From Lachnospiraceae bacterium (lineage in GTDB: Bacteria > Bacillota > Clostridia > Lachnospirales > Anaerotignaceae), in NCBI GenBank assembly GCA_910576545.1, contig CAJTKM010000003.1, positions 62,001 through 126,000 of the forward strand: a DNA stretch of 64,000 nucleotides. Reading direction: 5' to 3'. Positions within the stretch are counted from its first letter, which is position 1, and each line of letters opens with the position of its first letter. A program made the translations under genes and the position numbers. This document shows positions 1 to 8,506 of the stretch, piece after piece. Below the pieces are notes generated by a model, which saw nothing but the letters and a program-made list of their open reading frames with translations, had not been told where the DNA came from and did no database searches.

Positions 1-1
1 T

Positions 2-127
2 TTATCGAGAGCGGTAGCAGTTGATGCAGAAAATTATGACGAAGCTCTGGAAAAAGTGGAAGATATGTATGATAGGCAGGAAATCGTTCTGGATTCAAGT
101 GATTTCAAAGGAAAAGTTATTGAGTGA
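2..127 (+). CDS. DpnD/PcfM-like protein, C-terminal end (5' partial)
   Basis: An open frame enters from the left edge and stops at TGA 125-127, leaving 41 residues. It reads like the C-terminus of small DpnD/PcfM-type proteins: an EALEKVEDMY helix, an IVLD strand, then a DFKGK turn. This family is common on phages and plasmids and has no settled function. The start lies outside the window, so length and promoter cannot be judged. The assignment rests on pattern similarity only. Confidence 0.55.
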   Translation, partial: LSRAVAVDAENYDEALEKVEDMYDRQEIVLDSSDFKGKVIE

Positions 128-168
128 AAATGATTAAAACATCGGTTTCATGGTAGGAGGTGATGATA

Positions 169-609
169 TTGGTATGTGAAAATTGTCCATATTATGAATG
201 TGGATTAAGCAGACAGTATTGTGACAAAGTTGGTGGTAAGACTTTATTATATGGATATTGCGAAGATGCTTATGCGCAGCCAATAATTTTAAAAAATTAT
301 TCTAAACAAAAGAAAAAAATTAAGAGAGAGCGTGATTTAATATATAAGAATCATGTCAAATATCTTGCAAAAATATATCCTTCATATCCACCTCCTGCTA
401 TGCCAGTAAATGAAAACGGTTGTTTGAACTTTGATGATCCTATTGGAACTGTATATTATAGACGGACATATAGAGGTAATCACAAAGGTAATAGATATTT
501 TTGGTATAAGAAATATGCAAACAGATGTGTTAGAAGATATAAAGGAGAAATTCATAGTAAAGGAAACCAGTATCGTAAAATCTTTGATTATTGGTGGACT
601 GTTAATTAA
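169..609 (+). CDS. hypothetical phage protein, Cys-rich N-terminus
   Basis: Unrecognised 146-residue basic protein. The ribosome site AGGAGG (155-160) overlaps a GTG at 160 and leaves only 2 nt before an ATG at 163, so TTG at 169 (8 nt spacing) is the likely start. The N-terminus has CENC plus two further cysteines and could bind a metal. The C-terminal half is rich in Tyr, Arg and Lys, as in small nucleic-acid-binding proteins. It is the first complete gene of the dense + strand early cluster. Confidence 0.6.
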   Translation: MVCENCPYYECGLSRQYCDKVGGKTLLYGYCEDAYAQPIILKNYSKQKKKIKRERDLIYKNHVKYLAKIYPSYPPPAMPVNENGCLNFDDPIGTVYYRRTYRGNHKGNRYFWYKKYANRCVRRYKGEIHSKGNQYRKIFDYWWTVN

Positions 610-650
610 GGATATGAATTTTTCATTTCAAGGGGTATGAGGGTAACAAA

Positions 651-1004
651 ATGGATTTTTTAAAACAGATACAAAGAATTACTTATGTACATGATATTTC
701 AAACGAGCAAGCGGTATGTTATTTATCAAATTATGAAGACGGATATATTTGTCATAAATATAATGGTGGTTGTAAAAATATTAATATATGCAGAAAGATT
801 TCTGAGAACGAAAGGAAAACGAAAATAATGCCAGATGAAGTATTGGTATCAATGGAAGATCAGATTATTGAGCGTTTTATGGATAGATTAAAAGGATTAC
901 TGTTTTCTGATCCGAGAATTCATAAAGCAGATGCTTTTTATGCTGTTGATAATGTAAACAAAGCAGCAATTAGTTATGACAGGCTTTATAAAAAGGAGAA
1001 GTAA
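651..1004 (+). CDS. hypothetical phage protein
   Basis: Unrecognised 117-residue protein. The first half carries four cysteines (VCYL, YICH, GGCK, NICR) and the second half is predicted helical. It ends at TAA 1002-1004 with the next gene's ATG directly abutting, so the two are probably co-translated. The start follows a GAGGG site. Confidence 0.6.
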   Translation: MDFLKQIQRITYVHDISNEQAVCYLSNYEDGYICHKYNGGCKNINICRKISENERKTKIMPDEVLVSMEDQIIERFMDRLKGLLFSDPRIHKADAFYAVDNVNKAAISYDRLYKKEK

Positions 1005-1265
1005 ATGACAGTAGAACAGAAAATTGATTATATGATTCATTCTTTGCAGTTAGCAAAAGAAGAAATTGCTTATACAAAAGAGTACATGAATAAAAGAGAG
1101 AAAGACGATAATTTTTTTCAATATGGACATATGGGATATGATAGCAGAAATCCAAACGGAACAATTATCAGAGAAAGTTTAAAACAGGTAGGTAGGATGG
1201 CAAATATCGTGGCAAATGATGTGATTCTGAGTCCATATTGTAGCCAGTTATTTAGAGAGCAATAA
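1005..1265 (+). CDS. hypothetical phage protein
   Basis: Unrecognised 86-residue helical protein. Its ATG directly follows the stop of the upstream gene, with AAGGAGAAG just before it as ribosome site. No domain or motif recognised. Confidence 0.6.
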   Translation: MTVEQKIDYMIHSLQLAKEEIAYTKEYMNKREKDDNFFQYGHMGYDSRNPNGTIIRESLKQVGRMANIVANDVILSPYCSQLFREQ

Positions 1266-1308
1266 ATCAACTCTTTCATTGAGAAAAATAGAGTAAAAGG
1301 AGATACAA

Positions 1309-2322
1309 ATGTCAGAAGAAATAAAGAAAATTATGGTTGTAAAAACCGATAAAGGATGTTTTATATCTGATTGTTTTGCTACAAGCGGATATGATTATGA
1401 ATATCATAGAGGAGTGATCAAAGATTTACTCTTTAATGGTAAATTGCCTTCTGAAACTTATTATAAAAATTGGTATTACATAGAAGAGTATCCATCACTT
1501 ATTCAAACAAAAAAGACTGGAAATAGAATTAATGAGCGATATGAATTAAAAGACAAAGGGTTGGTATCAGATAAAATGCCAGAAGTAATTCCTTATGACG
1601 AAAAAGATAATTATAGTTGTGAGGTTATTGATAGCTTGTATTCGTATGTATATGACAGAGAGCCAGATTATTTAGAAGAATATCCTTGTGATATTCAGGT
1701 AGTGTGTGAGGTTGATAATTTTATTTTTCCTCCGCAAATTGAATATGAAGGCATCCGAAAATATGATTTTTCCGATGTTACATACACGATTAAAAATGCA
1801 GATGTGAAGCATCAAATGTTAGATAAAATGATATTTCCAGTAGTCCTTTTGCATGAAAGTCCATGTAAATTTACATCGAAACAGATGTATGATATTACAA
1901 GGCAGTATGTTTTAAAACATATTGATAATTCAGTGGCTAAAATTACTTCAAATTACGATTTCTGTTTTACAGTCAAAAAGATTATTCCATTAATAGAACC
2001 TGAGACAATCAGTTATCAAAATATTTTTGCTAGAACAAAACGTGAGAGAAACAAGATACATACAACTGTTAAAAAATATGAAGAGAAAGAAATTTTTGAA
2101 ATGACTTATTCTCCTGAAAATCATAGGGGGTATTCACCAATACCGGAAATGTGTGCAAATAGTGAAACAGAACTTAAAGAAAAAGTTGATAAGTGGTTGA
2201 CTGGTTTGATTGAAATTATAAATAAACCATTATGTCAGTGTCCAGAATGCAATGGAACTGGATATGTAGGTGAGATCGAAAAGGGAAAGTTTTCATATAA
2301 AGAAAAACAGAAACAGTCTTGA
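1309..2322 (+). CDS. hypothetical phage protein with C-terminal zinc-knuckle motif
   Basis: Unrecognised 337-residue protein preceded by AAGGAG. Near the C-terminus it has CQCPECNGTGYVG, which matches the CxxCxGxG repeat of DnaJ-type zinc centres, but only one such repeat is present, so a complete DnaJ zinc finger is not. The rest is acidic, Tyr-rich and without known motifs. It is the last gene of the first + strand block and is followed by an inverted repeat. Confidence 0.6.
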   Translation: MSEEIKKIMVVKTDKGCFISDCFATSGYDYEYHRGVIKDLLFNGKLPSETYYKNWYYIEEYPSLIQTKKTGNRINERYELKDKGLVSDKMPEVIPYDEKDNYSCEVIDSLYSYVYDREPDYLEEYPCDIQVVCEVDNFIFPPQIEYEGIRKYDFSDVTYTIKNADVKHQMLDKMIFPVVLLHESPCKFTSKQMYDITRQYVLKHIDNSVAKITSNYDFCFTVKKIIPLIEPETISYQNIFARTKRERNKIHTTVKKYEEKEIFEMTYSPENHRGYSPIPEMCANSETELKEKVDKWLTGLIEIINKPLCQCPECNGTGYVGEIEKGKFSYKEKQKQS

Positions 2323-2335
2323 AATTTTGCTTTTA

Positions 2336-2390
2336 TTTGGGATGCTGAAATCATTGTTCCAACATCCCAAATGTTAAAATTATTTTTTCT
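2336..2390 (+). terminator. probable intrinsic terminator
   Basis: TTTGGGATG (2336-2344) pairs perfectly with CATCCCAAA (2363-2371), followed by an AT-rich tract containing six T residues. It closes the first early + strand block and lies just beyond the 3' end of the convergent minus-strand toxin gene. Confidence 0.55.
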
Positions 2391-2475
2391 TATGTTTATC
2401 AATATAAATTAGGAGAGTTATTATAAAACTTCCAAACTCAAATAGTATTGATAAAACTTCATATGTGTTTAACAT
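2380..2475 (-). CDS. putative holin-like toxin (Hol_Tox-type small membrane peptide)
   Basis: A 31-residue ORF starts with ATG at 2475 (minus), preceded by AAAGGAGG. The peptide has the pattern of the Firmicute putative holin-like toxin family: a short MxxYE N-terminus, one hydrophobic helix (FGSFIITLLIYI) and a DKHKKK tail. Members related to TxpA/BsrG-type peptides are type I toxins silenced by antisense RNAs that overlap the toxin gene or its 3' end. Here the flank has a direct repeat (CATATGTGTT at 2561-2570 and again at 2460-2469), but no antisense promoter was identified. Being AT-rich and only 31 codons, it is easily missed by gene callers. Confidence 0.65.
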   Translation of the reverse strand: MLNTYEVLSILFEFGSFIITLLIYIDKHKKK

Positions 2476-2600
2476 GTGAGACCTCCTTTGTTTTCCGTTT
2501 TGAATTAAACAGTGAGTTGGTCTCATAAAATTGGTCTATATGTACTTTAGAACCAAATTACATATGTGTTAAATAAAGTAAATAGAACCAGAGTTTCAAG

Positions 2601-2638
2601 GATAAAAACTGAGTGGCTAGACGAACTAACCACTCAGT
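2601..2638 (-). terminator. intrinsic terminator of the minus-strand gene 2648-2869
   Basis: ACTGAGTGG (2608-2616) pairs with CCACTCAGT (2630-2638), and the stem extends inward past one mismatch. On the minus strand it is followed by a run of five T residues. It sits ten bases past the stop of the minus-strand gene. Confidence 0.75.
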
Positions 2639-2647
2639 AAGTAAGGG

Positions 2648-2869
2648 TTAAACTGCTTTAAAACGGCTTTTCCTAGCCTTTTTAGCAAGACCCTCATTGA
2701 TGATGTCAGAATTTTGACGTACAAATTCTTGCAAATACTCCATTCCGACTTCATCATTGTAGTTCTGAACACCGCCTTTCTCTGTATAGACGTAATGATT
2801 AAAAGCAGCGGAGCCAGAAACACGTTTACCATTCTGATTTACATAGGAGAAATCAGTCTTTTTAGACAT
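2648..2869 (-). CDS. hypothetical phage protein
   Basis: Unrecognised 73-residue basic protein, MSKKTDFSYVN to the C-terminal ARKSRFKAV. GAGGAGGTG stands upstream of its ATG and a strong terminator follows the stop, so it looks like an independent minus-strand unit, as phage cargo genes often are. Confidence 0.6.
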   Translation of the reverse strand: MSKKTDFSYVNQNGKRVSGSAAFNHYVYTEKGGVQNYNDEVGMEYLQEFVRQNSDIINEGLAKKARKSRFKAV

Positions 2870-2934
2870 AAAAACACCTCCTCTCTAAAATGGTAATTAT
2901 ATTATATAAAAAATAGATTTAAAAGGAAAGACGT

Positions 2935-3258
2935 ATGAGTGAGAAATTTGAAATTATAAGTAGAGATTTTTATTCAAATTGCTTGATAGAAGCAATTAAA
3001 GCAAAATTGAGAGACTGGCAACATATAAAAATTACTTGTGTTTCTCCATTTGATAATGAAGTATTTTGTCCACATATTCTTTGGAGTGATGGGAAATATG
3101 ATTATGATTTTGGCAATGAAGAAAAGGGAGATCAAGGTATATTAAACTGGACATTACATAAAGGACATATTAGGAAAAGAGGATTGGGTTTTAATCAAAG
3201 ATATAAAAATGTATGTCAAAAATGGAGAATAAATCATAGGAGAGAATTTTTTAAATAA
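2935..3258 (+). CDS. hypothetical phage protein
   Basis: Unrecognised 107-residue protein with an AAAGGAAAG ribosome site. The C-terminus is strongly basic. Its stop abuts the ATG of the next small gene. Confidence 0.55.
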   Translation: MSEKFEIISRDFYSNCLIEAIKAKLRDWQHIKITCVSPFDNEVFCPHILWSDGKYDYDFGNEEKGDQGILNWTLHKGHIRKRGLGFNQRYKNVCQKWRINHRREFFK

Positions 3259-3417
3259 ATGACCATAGAAAATATTTGCGAAAAGATAAAAGAATTATGC
3301 AAAAAGGAAAATATTGATTTTCTATTTATTACAGAAGGCAAATCGTGTTGGAGCATATCTCATGACGAACATATTAGGCAGGTGGCAAAATTTCATAAGG
3401 AAAATGAACCAAAATAA
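3259..3417 (+). CDS. small hypothetical protein (52 aa)
   Basis: The ATG at 3259 follows the upstream TAA with no gap (TAAATG), so translation is probably coupled. The 52-residue product has a helical N-terminus (ICEKIKELCKKE), then a WSIS-HDEHI segment. No known domain. Confidence 0.5.
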   Translation: MTIENICEKIKELCKKENIDFLFITEGKSCWSISHDEHIRQVAKFHKENEPK

Positions 3418-3464
3418 CATTTGAAAGGTTAATTTTAATTTTAAGAGCATATGAGAGGTGAGAA

Positions 3465-4022
3465 ATGTTTAAAAAAGGAAATATTGTTAGGTTTAAATGT
3501 GGTTTTTGGGGCGATACAAATGATCCAGAAACAGGAAAACTTGGAGTGATTGAGTATTCTTATGGTGAAAAATTTGGGAACGGAAATATTTATGGTGGAT
3601 ACTCTGTATTAGATAAAGAAACTGGTGGGGCGTCTTCATGGTGGGATGAAGATAAACTTGAATTTGTGTCAGAAGGAAGTCTTGATGAAATTGAAAAATG
3701 TTATATCACAAAGAAAGAAAATACAGCAAGGCATGAAGATTTAAACTTTATTAGAAATGAAATATTAAATGGAAATACATCATTAAGTGGAACTTCTATT
3801 TTGAAATTATTTCATGAAATAGGATACACAAGTGCTTTTGAAAGAAATGGCGAATTTTACGCTTTAACTATGGACTGGTTTTCTTTAAATCCAATATTTG
3901 TAGCATTGTTTAATAATGAATACAATAAAATGATTGACTATATCAATAATGCTTTTAAAGAAAAGTATAGGGGTGATTATGTTTTAAAAGCAACCGAATT
4001 TTTTCACAAAATAAACGGTTAA
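3465..4022 (+). CDS. hypothetical phage protein with SH3/KOW-like N-terminus
   Basis: A 185-residue protein with GAGAGGTGAG before the ATG. Residues 1-65 have the Gly- and Trp-rich beta pattern (KGNIVRFKCGFWGDT ... GGYSVL ... WWDEDKLEFV) of small SH3-like barrels found in many phage proteins of unknown role. The remainder is helical and unrecognised. Confidence 0.6.
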   Translation: MFKKGNIVRFKCGFWGDTNDPETGKLGVIEYSYGEKFGNGNIYGGYSVLDKETGGASSWWDEDKLEFVSEGSLDEIEKCYITKKENTARHEDLNFIRNEILNGNTSLSGTSILKLFHEIGYTSAFERNGEFYALTMDWFSLNPIFVALFNNEYNKMIDYINNAFKEKYRGDYVLKATEFFHKING

Positions 4023-4060
4023 AATCTTGGTTTCATTTGTGATGGTTCTGGCTCCATTAT

Positions 4061-5071
4061 TCAGGAGCCAGATGAAACAGCATATTTTGAAAAATCAATA
4101 TCAGACAAATTTTCAATCGAAATTGTCGGCTTGGGATTTTTGGTTAAACGTACTTCCCTAATAAGTGAAGTGAAGTATTCTGGTAGATCTTTTTTTAAAG
4201 TAAGTATTTTTGATATAACCTGTAAATCTACTAGAGCTACGGTTCTTTGACTTAACCCCTCTTTGACTATTGGAGGTGCGGTATCAGTAAAAGAAGAGTA
4301 TGAAATTATTATCCCATCAACATTACTCCGCACAAATAATCTTGTCATAAAACGACTTACTGGATTGACTCCAATGGGGTTATGTTCCCATTTCATTTCA
4401 ACAAGAGTAAGAAAATTATTAAGTTCAATTGTGCCATCAATTTGTTCGTAAATTTTGCCCGTTTCTTCATCAGCAATACAGAAAGGTTCTCTAATCCCTA
4501 TCTTGAAGAAAGTAAATATATCACTTAAAACTATTTCAAGTGATTTACCACGAAGTTGCGGATTAGTAATAGCAAATAATTTGTTAAAATCATTTACTAT
4601 AGAATCGTATTTGGATTTTGATGCAGTAAGTTTCTGGATTTGTTGTTGTTTTGCTTTGATTTTTTCTTGACGTTCATTTTCAATAAACTGTTCCTGCTTA
4701 GTAACAGAATCCTTGAGATTTACCAATTGTTTTATCTCATAAATTCTAGCTTTAGCAGAATCGACATCATTATCATAACAGGTATTAAATGCAGTAAAAT
4801 CAACAACACGTTGTAATAATTGTCGTCTTATTCCTAAGTATTCGTCATTATCTTTTGAGTTAAGATATTCCAGAACTTCTCTTGTTATGTCCTTTTTACT
4901 AATCTGTTTAGGATCATAATTTATAAGAGAATAGTATTTATTAAGTAAAGATATAGGTGTGCCAACATTTTTAAAGAATGCTAATAGATCTTTTTTGGTT
5001 CTATTAATTCTAGGGATAGCATCAACCAATAAATTAAATAAATCTGGAGGGAAGTGGTATGATATTGCCAT
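4061..5071 (-). CDS. Mrr-like PD-(D/E)XK restriction endonuclease with helical and coiled-coil N-terminus
   Basis: A 336-residue minus-strand gene among + strand phage genes, start preceded by GAGGAG. Residues 1-125 form a helical domain, and 125-150 a charged Gln/Lys-rich coiled coil. Residues 170-300 read as a restriction-endonuclease fold: RG at 174-175 before an amphipathic helix, QIDG at 210-213 giving the acidic residue, then VEMKW at 224-228 giving the ExK motif. This matches the Mrr/type IV nuclease signature. Nothing in the sequence shows its target. The isolated orientation, own promoter region and nuclease fold fit a phage-encoded defence or exclusion gene, which is inference. It could instead be a DNA-repair nuclease. 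Confidence 0.65.
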   Translation of the reverse strand: MAISYHFPPDLFNLLVDAIPRINRTKKDLLAFFKNVGTPISLLNKYYSLINYDPKQISKKDITREVLEYLNSKDNDEYLGIRRQLLQRVVDFTAFNTCYDNDVDSAKARIYEIKQLVNLKDSVTKQEQFIENERQEKIKAKQQQIQKLTASKSKYDSIVNDFNKLFAITNPQLRGKSLEIVLSDIFTFFKIGIREPFCIADEETGKIYEQIDGTIELNNFLTLVEMKWEHNPIGVNPVSRFMTRLFVRSNVDGIIISYSSFTDTAPPIVKEGLSQRTVALVDLQVISKILTLKKDLPEYFTSLIREVRLTKNPKPTISIENLSDIDFSKYAVSSGS

Positions 5072-5179
5072 TAGTAATCAACTCCTCATAATATAATGGT
5101 TAATTATACCATAATTCGAGTTAAATATAAAGACAGCAATTTGTAACATTAAAAAGAGAATTCATGATGAGGTAGAAAT

Positions 5180-5890
5180 ATCAAAAAATTAGTAGATCAC
5201 ATAAAAGGATCAGAACATTACATAAAAGAATTTGCAACATGGGAAGTATCTGAGCAGATCATAGACGATAACAAAGCATTTTGGATGTTAAGAAAGCCAG
5301 GGAGTCAATATCAGAAAGTTTGTCTGTATCGTGATGGCTGCAATATATTTGTGTATGGAGACTACGGACAGTTTACATTTGATAGCATGACTTGGACAGG
5401 CAGTGTTTATAATCTGGAATATGATAATATCGGATATCAGATGGAAAAGTTAAATCATGAGAGCAAAGAATCTTTAAGAATATTTGATGATAACAAGTGT
5501 ATTGATGATATATTTGAATGGCTGAAAGAGCAGCTTGAAAGTTATTATTCCTTAGAAGAAGAGGAAATAGAAAAAGTATCTAAATTCTTTAATTCTGATA
5601 CGTGGGATAATGTTGACGAAATAGAAATTGAAGAATTCTGTGACAAGAATGATTTATCAGAAATAGAAAATATTATTGATTTTACAAGAGAATGTTGCAG
5701 AAATGCAGAAGAATATGAGTGGATACCATTTTTGAGAAGTAATTATAATCGGCTGTATGACTTTGGAGATGAGGCTTGTGAAAGTTGGTTATGGAATGCC
5801 GGTAAGTGTATTCATCAGAGATATTTTATTTGTATGTATGCGCTACAGGTTTGTGGTGAGAAATTGAGTAAACAGAAGGAGAATACATAG
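5180..5890 (+). CDS. hypothetical phage protein, apparent AUC start
   Basis: The frame is open back to a TGA at 5168-5170. Coding-like residues (KKLVDHIKGSEHYIKEF) precede the first ATG (5285), which has no ribosome site. GATGAGG at 5166-5172 points instead to ATC at 5180, 7 nt away, giving 236 residues. The C-terminal half is acidic and helical with scattered cysteines. Function unknown. If the ATG at 5285 is used, the protein is 201 residues and loses what looks like a conserved N-terminus. Confidence 0.55.
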   Translation: MKKLVDHIKGSEHYIKEFATWEVSEQIIDDNKAFWMLRKPGSQYQKVCLYRDGCNIFVYGDYGQFTFDSMTWTGSVYNLEYDNIGYQMEKLNHESKESLRIFDDNKCIDDIFEWLKEQLESYYSLEEEEIEKVSKFFNSDTWDNVDEIEIEEFCDKNDLSEIENIIDFTRECCRNAEEYEWIPFLRSNYNRLYDFGDEACESWLWNAGKCIHQRYFICMYALQVCGEKLSKQKENT

Positions 5891-6238
5891 GTGGTATTAT
5901 CAGAACTCAAAAAGCAAGTAGATTTTCTTTGCGATAACGGTCATGGCGATAATCCTGTTTTAGTGACACTATCAGAAGCTTCTATTGGTTCCAGAGCTGC
6001 CACTGGCATAACAGGGATTCATTCAGGAATTGATTGGGAACGTGGACAAGTAAGAATATCTACTGAAAAGAAAATCATTTCTTATGGAAAAGATAGGGAT
6101 GAGGTTATAGAGCCAAGAAGAGAAGATTATAATATCGGATCAAGAACACGGCATTTATTTATCTGTTCAAAATGTGAAAATCAATTAAGGAAAGATGATA
6201 ATTATTGTAGTCACTGTGGGCAGAGAGTAAAGAAATAA
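5891..6238 (+). CDS. hypothetical phage protein with C-terminal zinc ribbon
   Basis: A 115-residue protein starting at a GTG that abuts the previous stop, with AAGGAG upstream. The C-terminus carries two CxxC pairs (CSKCENQL and CSHCGQR), a zinc-ribbon arrangement. The middle is beta-rich and unrecognised. Confidence 0.6.
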   Translation: MVLSELKKQVDFLCDNGHGDNPVLVTLSEASIGSRAATGITGIHSGIDWERGQVRISTEKKIISYGKDRDEVIEPRREDYNIGSRTRHLFICSKCENQLRKDDNYCSHCGQRVKK

Positions 6239-6257
6239 ATTAAAATCGGAGGATAAC

Positions 6258-6446
6258 ATGATAGGCATAACAAAGAATCAGATATATGAAACAGCATTTG
6301 AAACAATCAAAGAGTCTACAGAATGGGGAATAAATGAAGATGGTAAAACATATGGGCATTGGGTAGATGGTGTAATGACATTTGCAGATGCACTTCTTGA
6401 TAAACTTAGTGAAGAAAAGAATTGTAGACCTACAGAGAAGTATTAA
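6258..6446 (+). CDS. small hypothetical phage protein
   Basis: Unrecognised 62-residue protein with CGGAGG before the ATG. No known motif. Confidence 0.5.
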   Translation: MIGITKNQIYETAFETIKESTEWGINEDGKTYGHWVDGVMTFADALLDKLSEEKNCRPTEKY

Positions 6447-6491
6447 AAGCACGATTTCAAGTAGATATTTTATAAAAAAGGAGAAAGTGAT

Positions 6492-7148
6492 ATGAAGAGA
6501 AATTTAACAGAAATGGTATTTATTTTAGACAGAAGCGGATCAATGCAAAGTTTAACAGATGATACAATCGGAGGATTTAATTCTATGATTGAAAATCAAA
6601 AGAATGAGGAAGGAGATGCTTTTGTAACAACAGTTTTATTTGATGACAAATATGAATTGCTACACAATCATGTAAATATTCATGATATCAAGCCAATTAG
6701 TAACAAAGAATATTTTGCAAGAGGATGTACCGCCTTGCTTGATGCGATTGGTAAGACAATTAATTCTATTGGTAGTAGATTAAGTGGGACTCCTGAAGAT
6801 GAAAGACCAGACAAAGTAATTTTTGTTATTATCACAGATGGTATGGAAAATGCAAGCAGAGAATTTAATAAAAACACTGTAAAAGAAATGATAGAACATC
6901 AGCAGGATAAGTATTCTTGGACTTTTATGTTTCTCGGAGCAAATATGGATGCTGTTGGTGAAGCTGCAAGTCTTGGAATTAACACAGATTTTGCAAAGAC
7001 ATATACTGCAAATAGTATTGGTACTCAGTCGGTATATACATCAATGTCTAAGGCAATGTCTTGTGCAAGAGGTATTAATTTTGACATTAAAGCTTGTAAT
7101 AGCACGAGTTATAAGGCAGTTATGGATGCACTCGATGAAGTAGAGTAA
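6492..7148 (+). CDS. von Willebrand factor A domain protein (TerY-like)
   Basis: A 218-residue protein made almost entirely of one vWA domain. The metal-ion-dependent adhesion site is intact: DRSGS at residues 12-16 (DxSxS), a Thr in GCTALLDA and an Asp in ITDGMEN. No signal peptide or membrane helix is visible, so it is probably cytosolic like TerY-type vWA proteins, which act in protein complexes. Its place among small early genes gives no further clue. Role in the phage unknown. Confidence 0.75.
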   Translation: MKRNLTEMVFILDRSGSMQSLTDDTIGGFNSMIENQKNEEGDAFVTTVLFDDKYELLHNHVNIHDIKPISNKEYFARGCTALLDAIGKTINSIGSRLSGTPEDERPDKVIFVIITDGMENASREFNKNTVKEMIEHQQDKYSWTFMFLGANMDAVGEAASLGINTDFAKTYTANSIGTQSVYTSMSKAMSCARGINFDIKACNSTSYKAVMDALDEVE

Positions 7149-7185
7149 ACTAAGATGAAACCGAAATTTAATAGGAGAAAATATA

Positions 7186-7518
7186 ATGGTAATAAACGAA
7201 GATTTATTTCAAAAAAGATGTAAACAGAGAAAATCATATTTAGTATATCTTGTTACAAGTTGTGAAATGGGTTCTGAAGGACGGTCTGGTTGGGATTATT
7301 ATGCCGTTGCACATGGATCTACAGAAGAAGAAATATATAATGATTGGATTGAGCAATGTAAAATAATTTATGGAGTAGATTTATCAGAAGATTTAAAGTG
7401 TGTTAATGGTAAATGGTTTTGTCATTATGAATTAGCAAAGAATGAATTGCCAAGTTCTGTATATGGTGACGCACAACCAATATATATTGAGAAAAGTTAT
7501 AGAAAGCACACTTGTTAG
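7186..7518 (+). CDS. hypothetical phage protein
   Basis: Unrecognised 110-residue protein with AGGAGAAAA before the ATG. It has a conserved-looking WDYYAV segment and several cysteines. No domain recognised. Confidence 0.55.
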   Translation: MVINEDLFQKRCKQRKSYLVYLVTSCEMGSEGRSGWDYYAVAHGSTEEEIYNDWIEQCKIIYGVDLSEDLKCVNGKWFCHYELAKNELPSSVYGDAQPIYIEKSYRKHTC

Positions 7519-7529
7519 TAAGAGATTTT

Positions 7530-7757
7530 ATGGAAGATAAAATATTCATTATTCCGGTTGAAGATAATAAACCAGTAAAGATAGTGTGTGAAAACAGCAA
7601 AGACTTTGAAATTGATGATAAAAATAATTTAATTATTAAAGAAAAAATATCTATTGAAGAACTTATAAGAAGAGTAAAAGCTGTCAATGAAGATCCGAAT
7701 ATTGTTTTAGATAAATTGTTTACAGATGGGTATTGTAATGATATAAAAATGGCGTAA
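7530..7757 (+). CDS. small acidic hypothetical protein
   Basis: ATG at 7530 lies 12 nt past the upstream stop, with TAAGAG as a weak ribosome site. A TTG at 7512 inside the previous gene is less likely. The 75-residue product is acidic and helical, with no known motif. Confidence 0.5.
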   Translation: MEDKIFIIPVEDNKPVKIVCENSKDFEIDDKNNLIIKEKISIEELIRRVKAVNEDPNIVLDKLFTDGYCNDIKMA

Positions 7758-7775
7758 GAAAAGGAGAATGAGATA

Positions 7776-8171
7776 TTGAAAGAAACAATTTTGATTTTAT
7801 GTATGTTGTTTTTCCACATTGTAGATGACTATTACTTACAAGGATGGCTTTCATCAGCAAAGCAAAAGAAGTGGTGGAAACAGAATACTTCCAGTCCATT
7901 ATATAAAAATGATTATATTATGGCGTTGGTGGAACACGCATTTAGCTGGACATTTATGATTCATGTACCAATAGTTATTTATTCTGTAATTTATGGATTA
8001 CAACCAAGTATTTATTTGCTCCTAGTAGTATTTACAGTTAATTGGTTGATACATACAATCACGGATAACGCAAAAGCAAATTTGATGAAAATTAACCTAA
8101 TTCAAGATCAATGGATACATATAGCACAAATTTTTGTTACATGGACAATATATGTTGTAATGAGTAGATAA
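7776..8171 (+). CDS. DUF3307-like membrane protein
   Basis: A 131-residue hydrophobic protein starting at TTG behind AAGGAGAATG. The pattern HxxxDYYLQ near the N-terminus, then VEHAFSW, then HTITDNAKA and a C-terminal helix, matches DUF3307-type phage and bacterial membrane proteins. Three to four membrane helices are likely. Function unknown. Confidence 0.6.
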   Translation: MKETILILCMLFFHIVDDYYLQGWLSSAKQKKWWKQNTSSPLYKNDYIMALVEHAFSWTFMIHVPIVIYSVIYGLQPSIYLLLVVFTVNWLIHTITDNAKANLMKINLIQDQWIHIAQIFVTWTIYVVMSR

Positions 8172-8177
8172 AATATA

Positions 8178-8219
8178 CAATATATAGTATTTGCTTAGAA
8201 ATCAAAATACTATATATTG
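8178..8219 (+). repeat. 15-bp perfect inverted repeat (stem-loop)
   Basis: CAATATATAGTATTT (8178-8192) pairs with AAATACTATATATTG (8205-8219) around a 12-nt loop. No U-run follows, so it may be a processing or mRNA-stability element rather than a terminator. A closely similar hairpin follows the RecD2-like gene at 23730-23777. Confidence 0.7.
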
Positions 8220-8275
8220 ACATGATAAGCGGTTGAAATTCTTATTTCATTGGATGAATTGGAGGAGATGATAAA

Positions 8276-8476
8276 TTGCATTATGATGATGTATGGGAAG
8301 AAGAACATTCAGAACAATTTAAAAGAGAGAAGGAGGCTTCTCAAAATAGAAAACAATTATTTGAGACTTTGAATGAGGAAGAAATGATAAGAATTATGTT
8401 TAAAGATTTTCTTCATAAATTATCTAATTCTAAAGTTTTTGAATTAAAACGAGACTATATAGATAGTAAAGGATAG
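8276..8476 (+). CDS. small hypothetical phage protein
   Basis: Unrecognised 66-residue highly charged helical protein. TTG start with GGAGGAG upstream at good spacing. Confidence 0.5.
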   Translation: MHYDDVWEEEHSEQFKREKEASQNRKQLFETLNEEEMIRIMFKDFLHKLSNSKVFELKRDYIDSKG

Positions 8477-8506
8477 AAAAACAGTAAAGTAGGATGGAAT
8501 TAATCA

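Noticed and set aside
2626-2832. Minus-strand frame of 68 codons overlapping 2648-2869
   Set aside because: It lacks a ribosome site; the overlapping 73-codon frame has GAGGAGGTG and a matching terminator.
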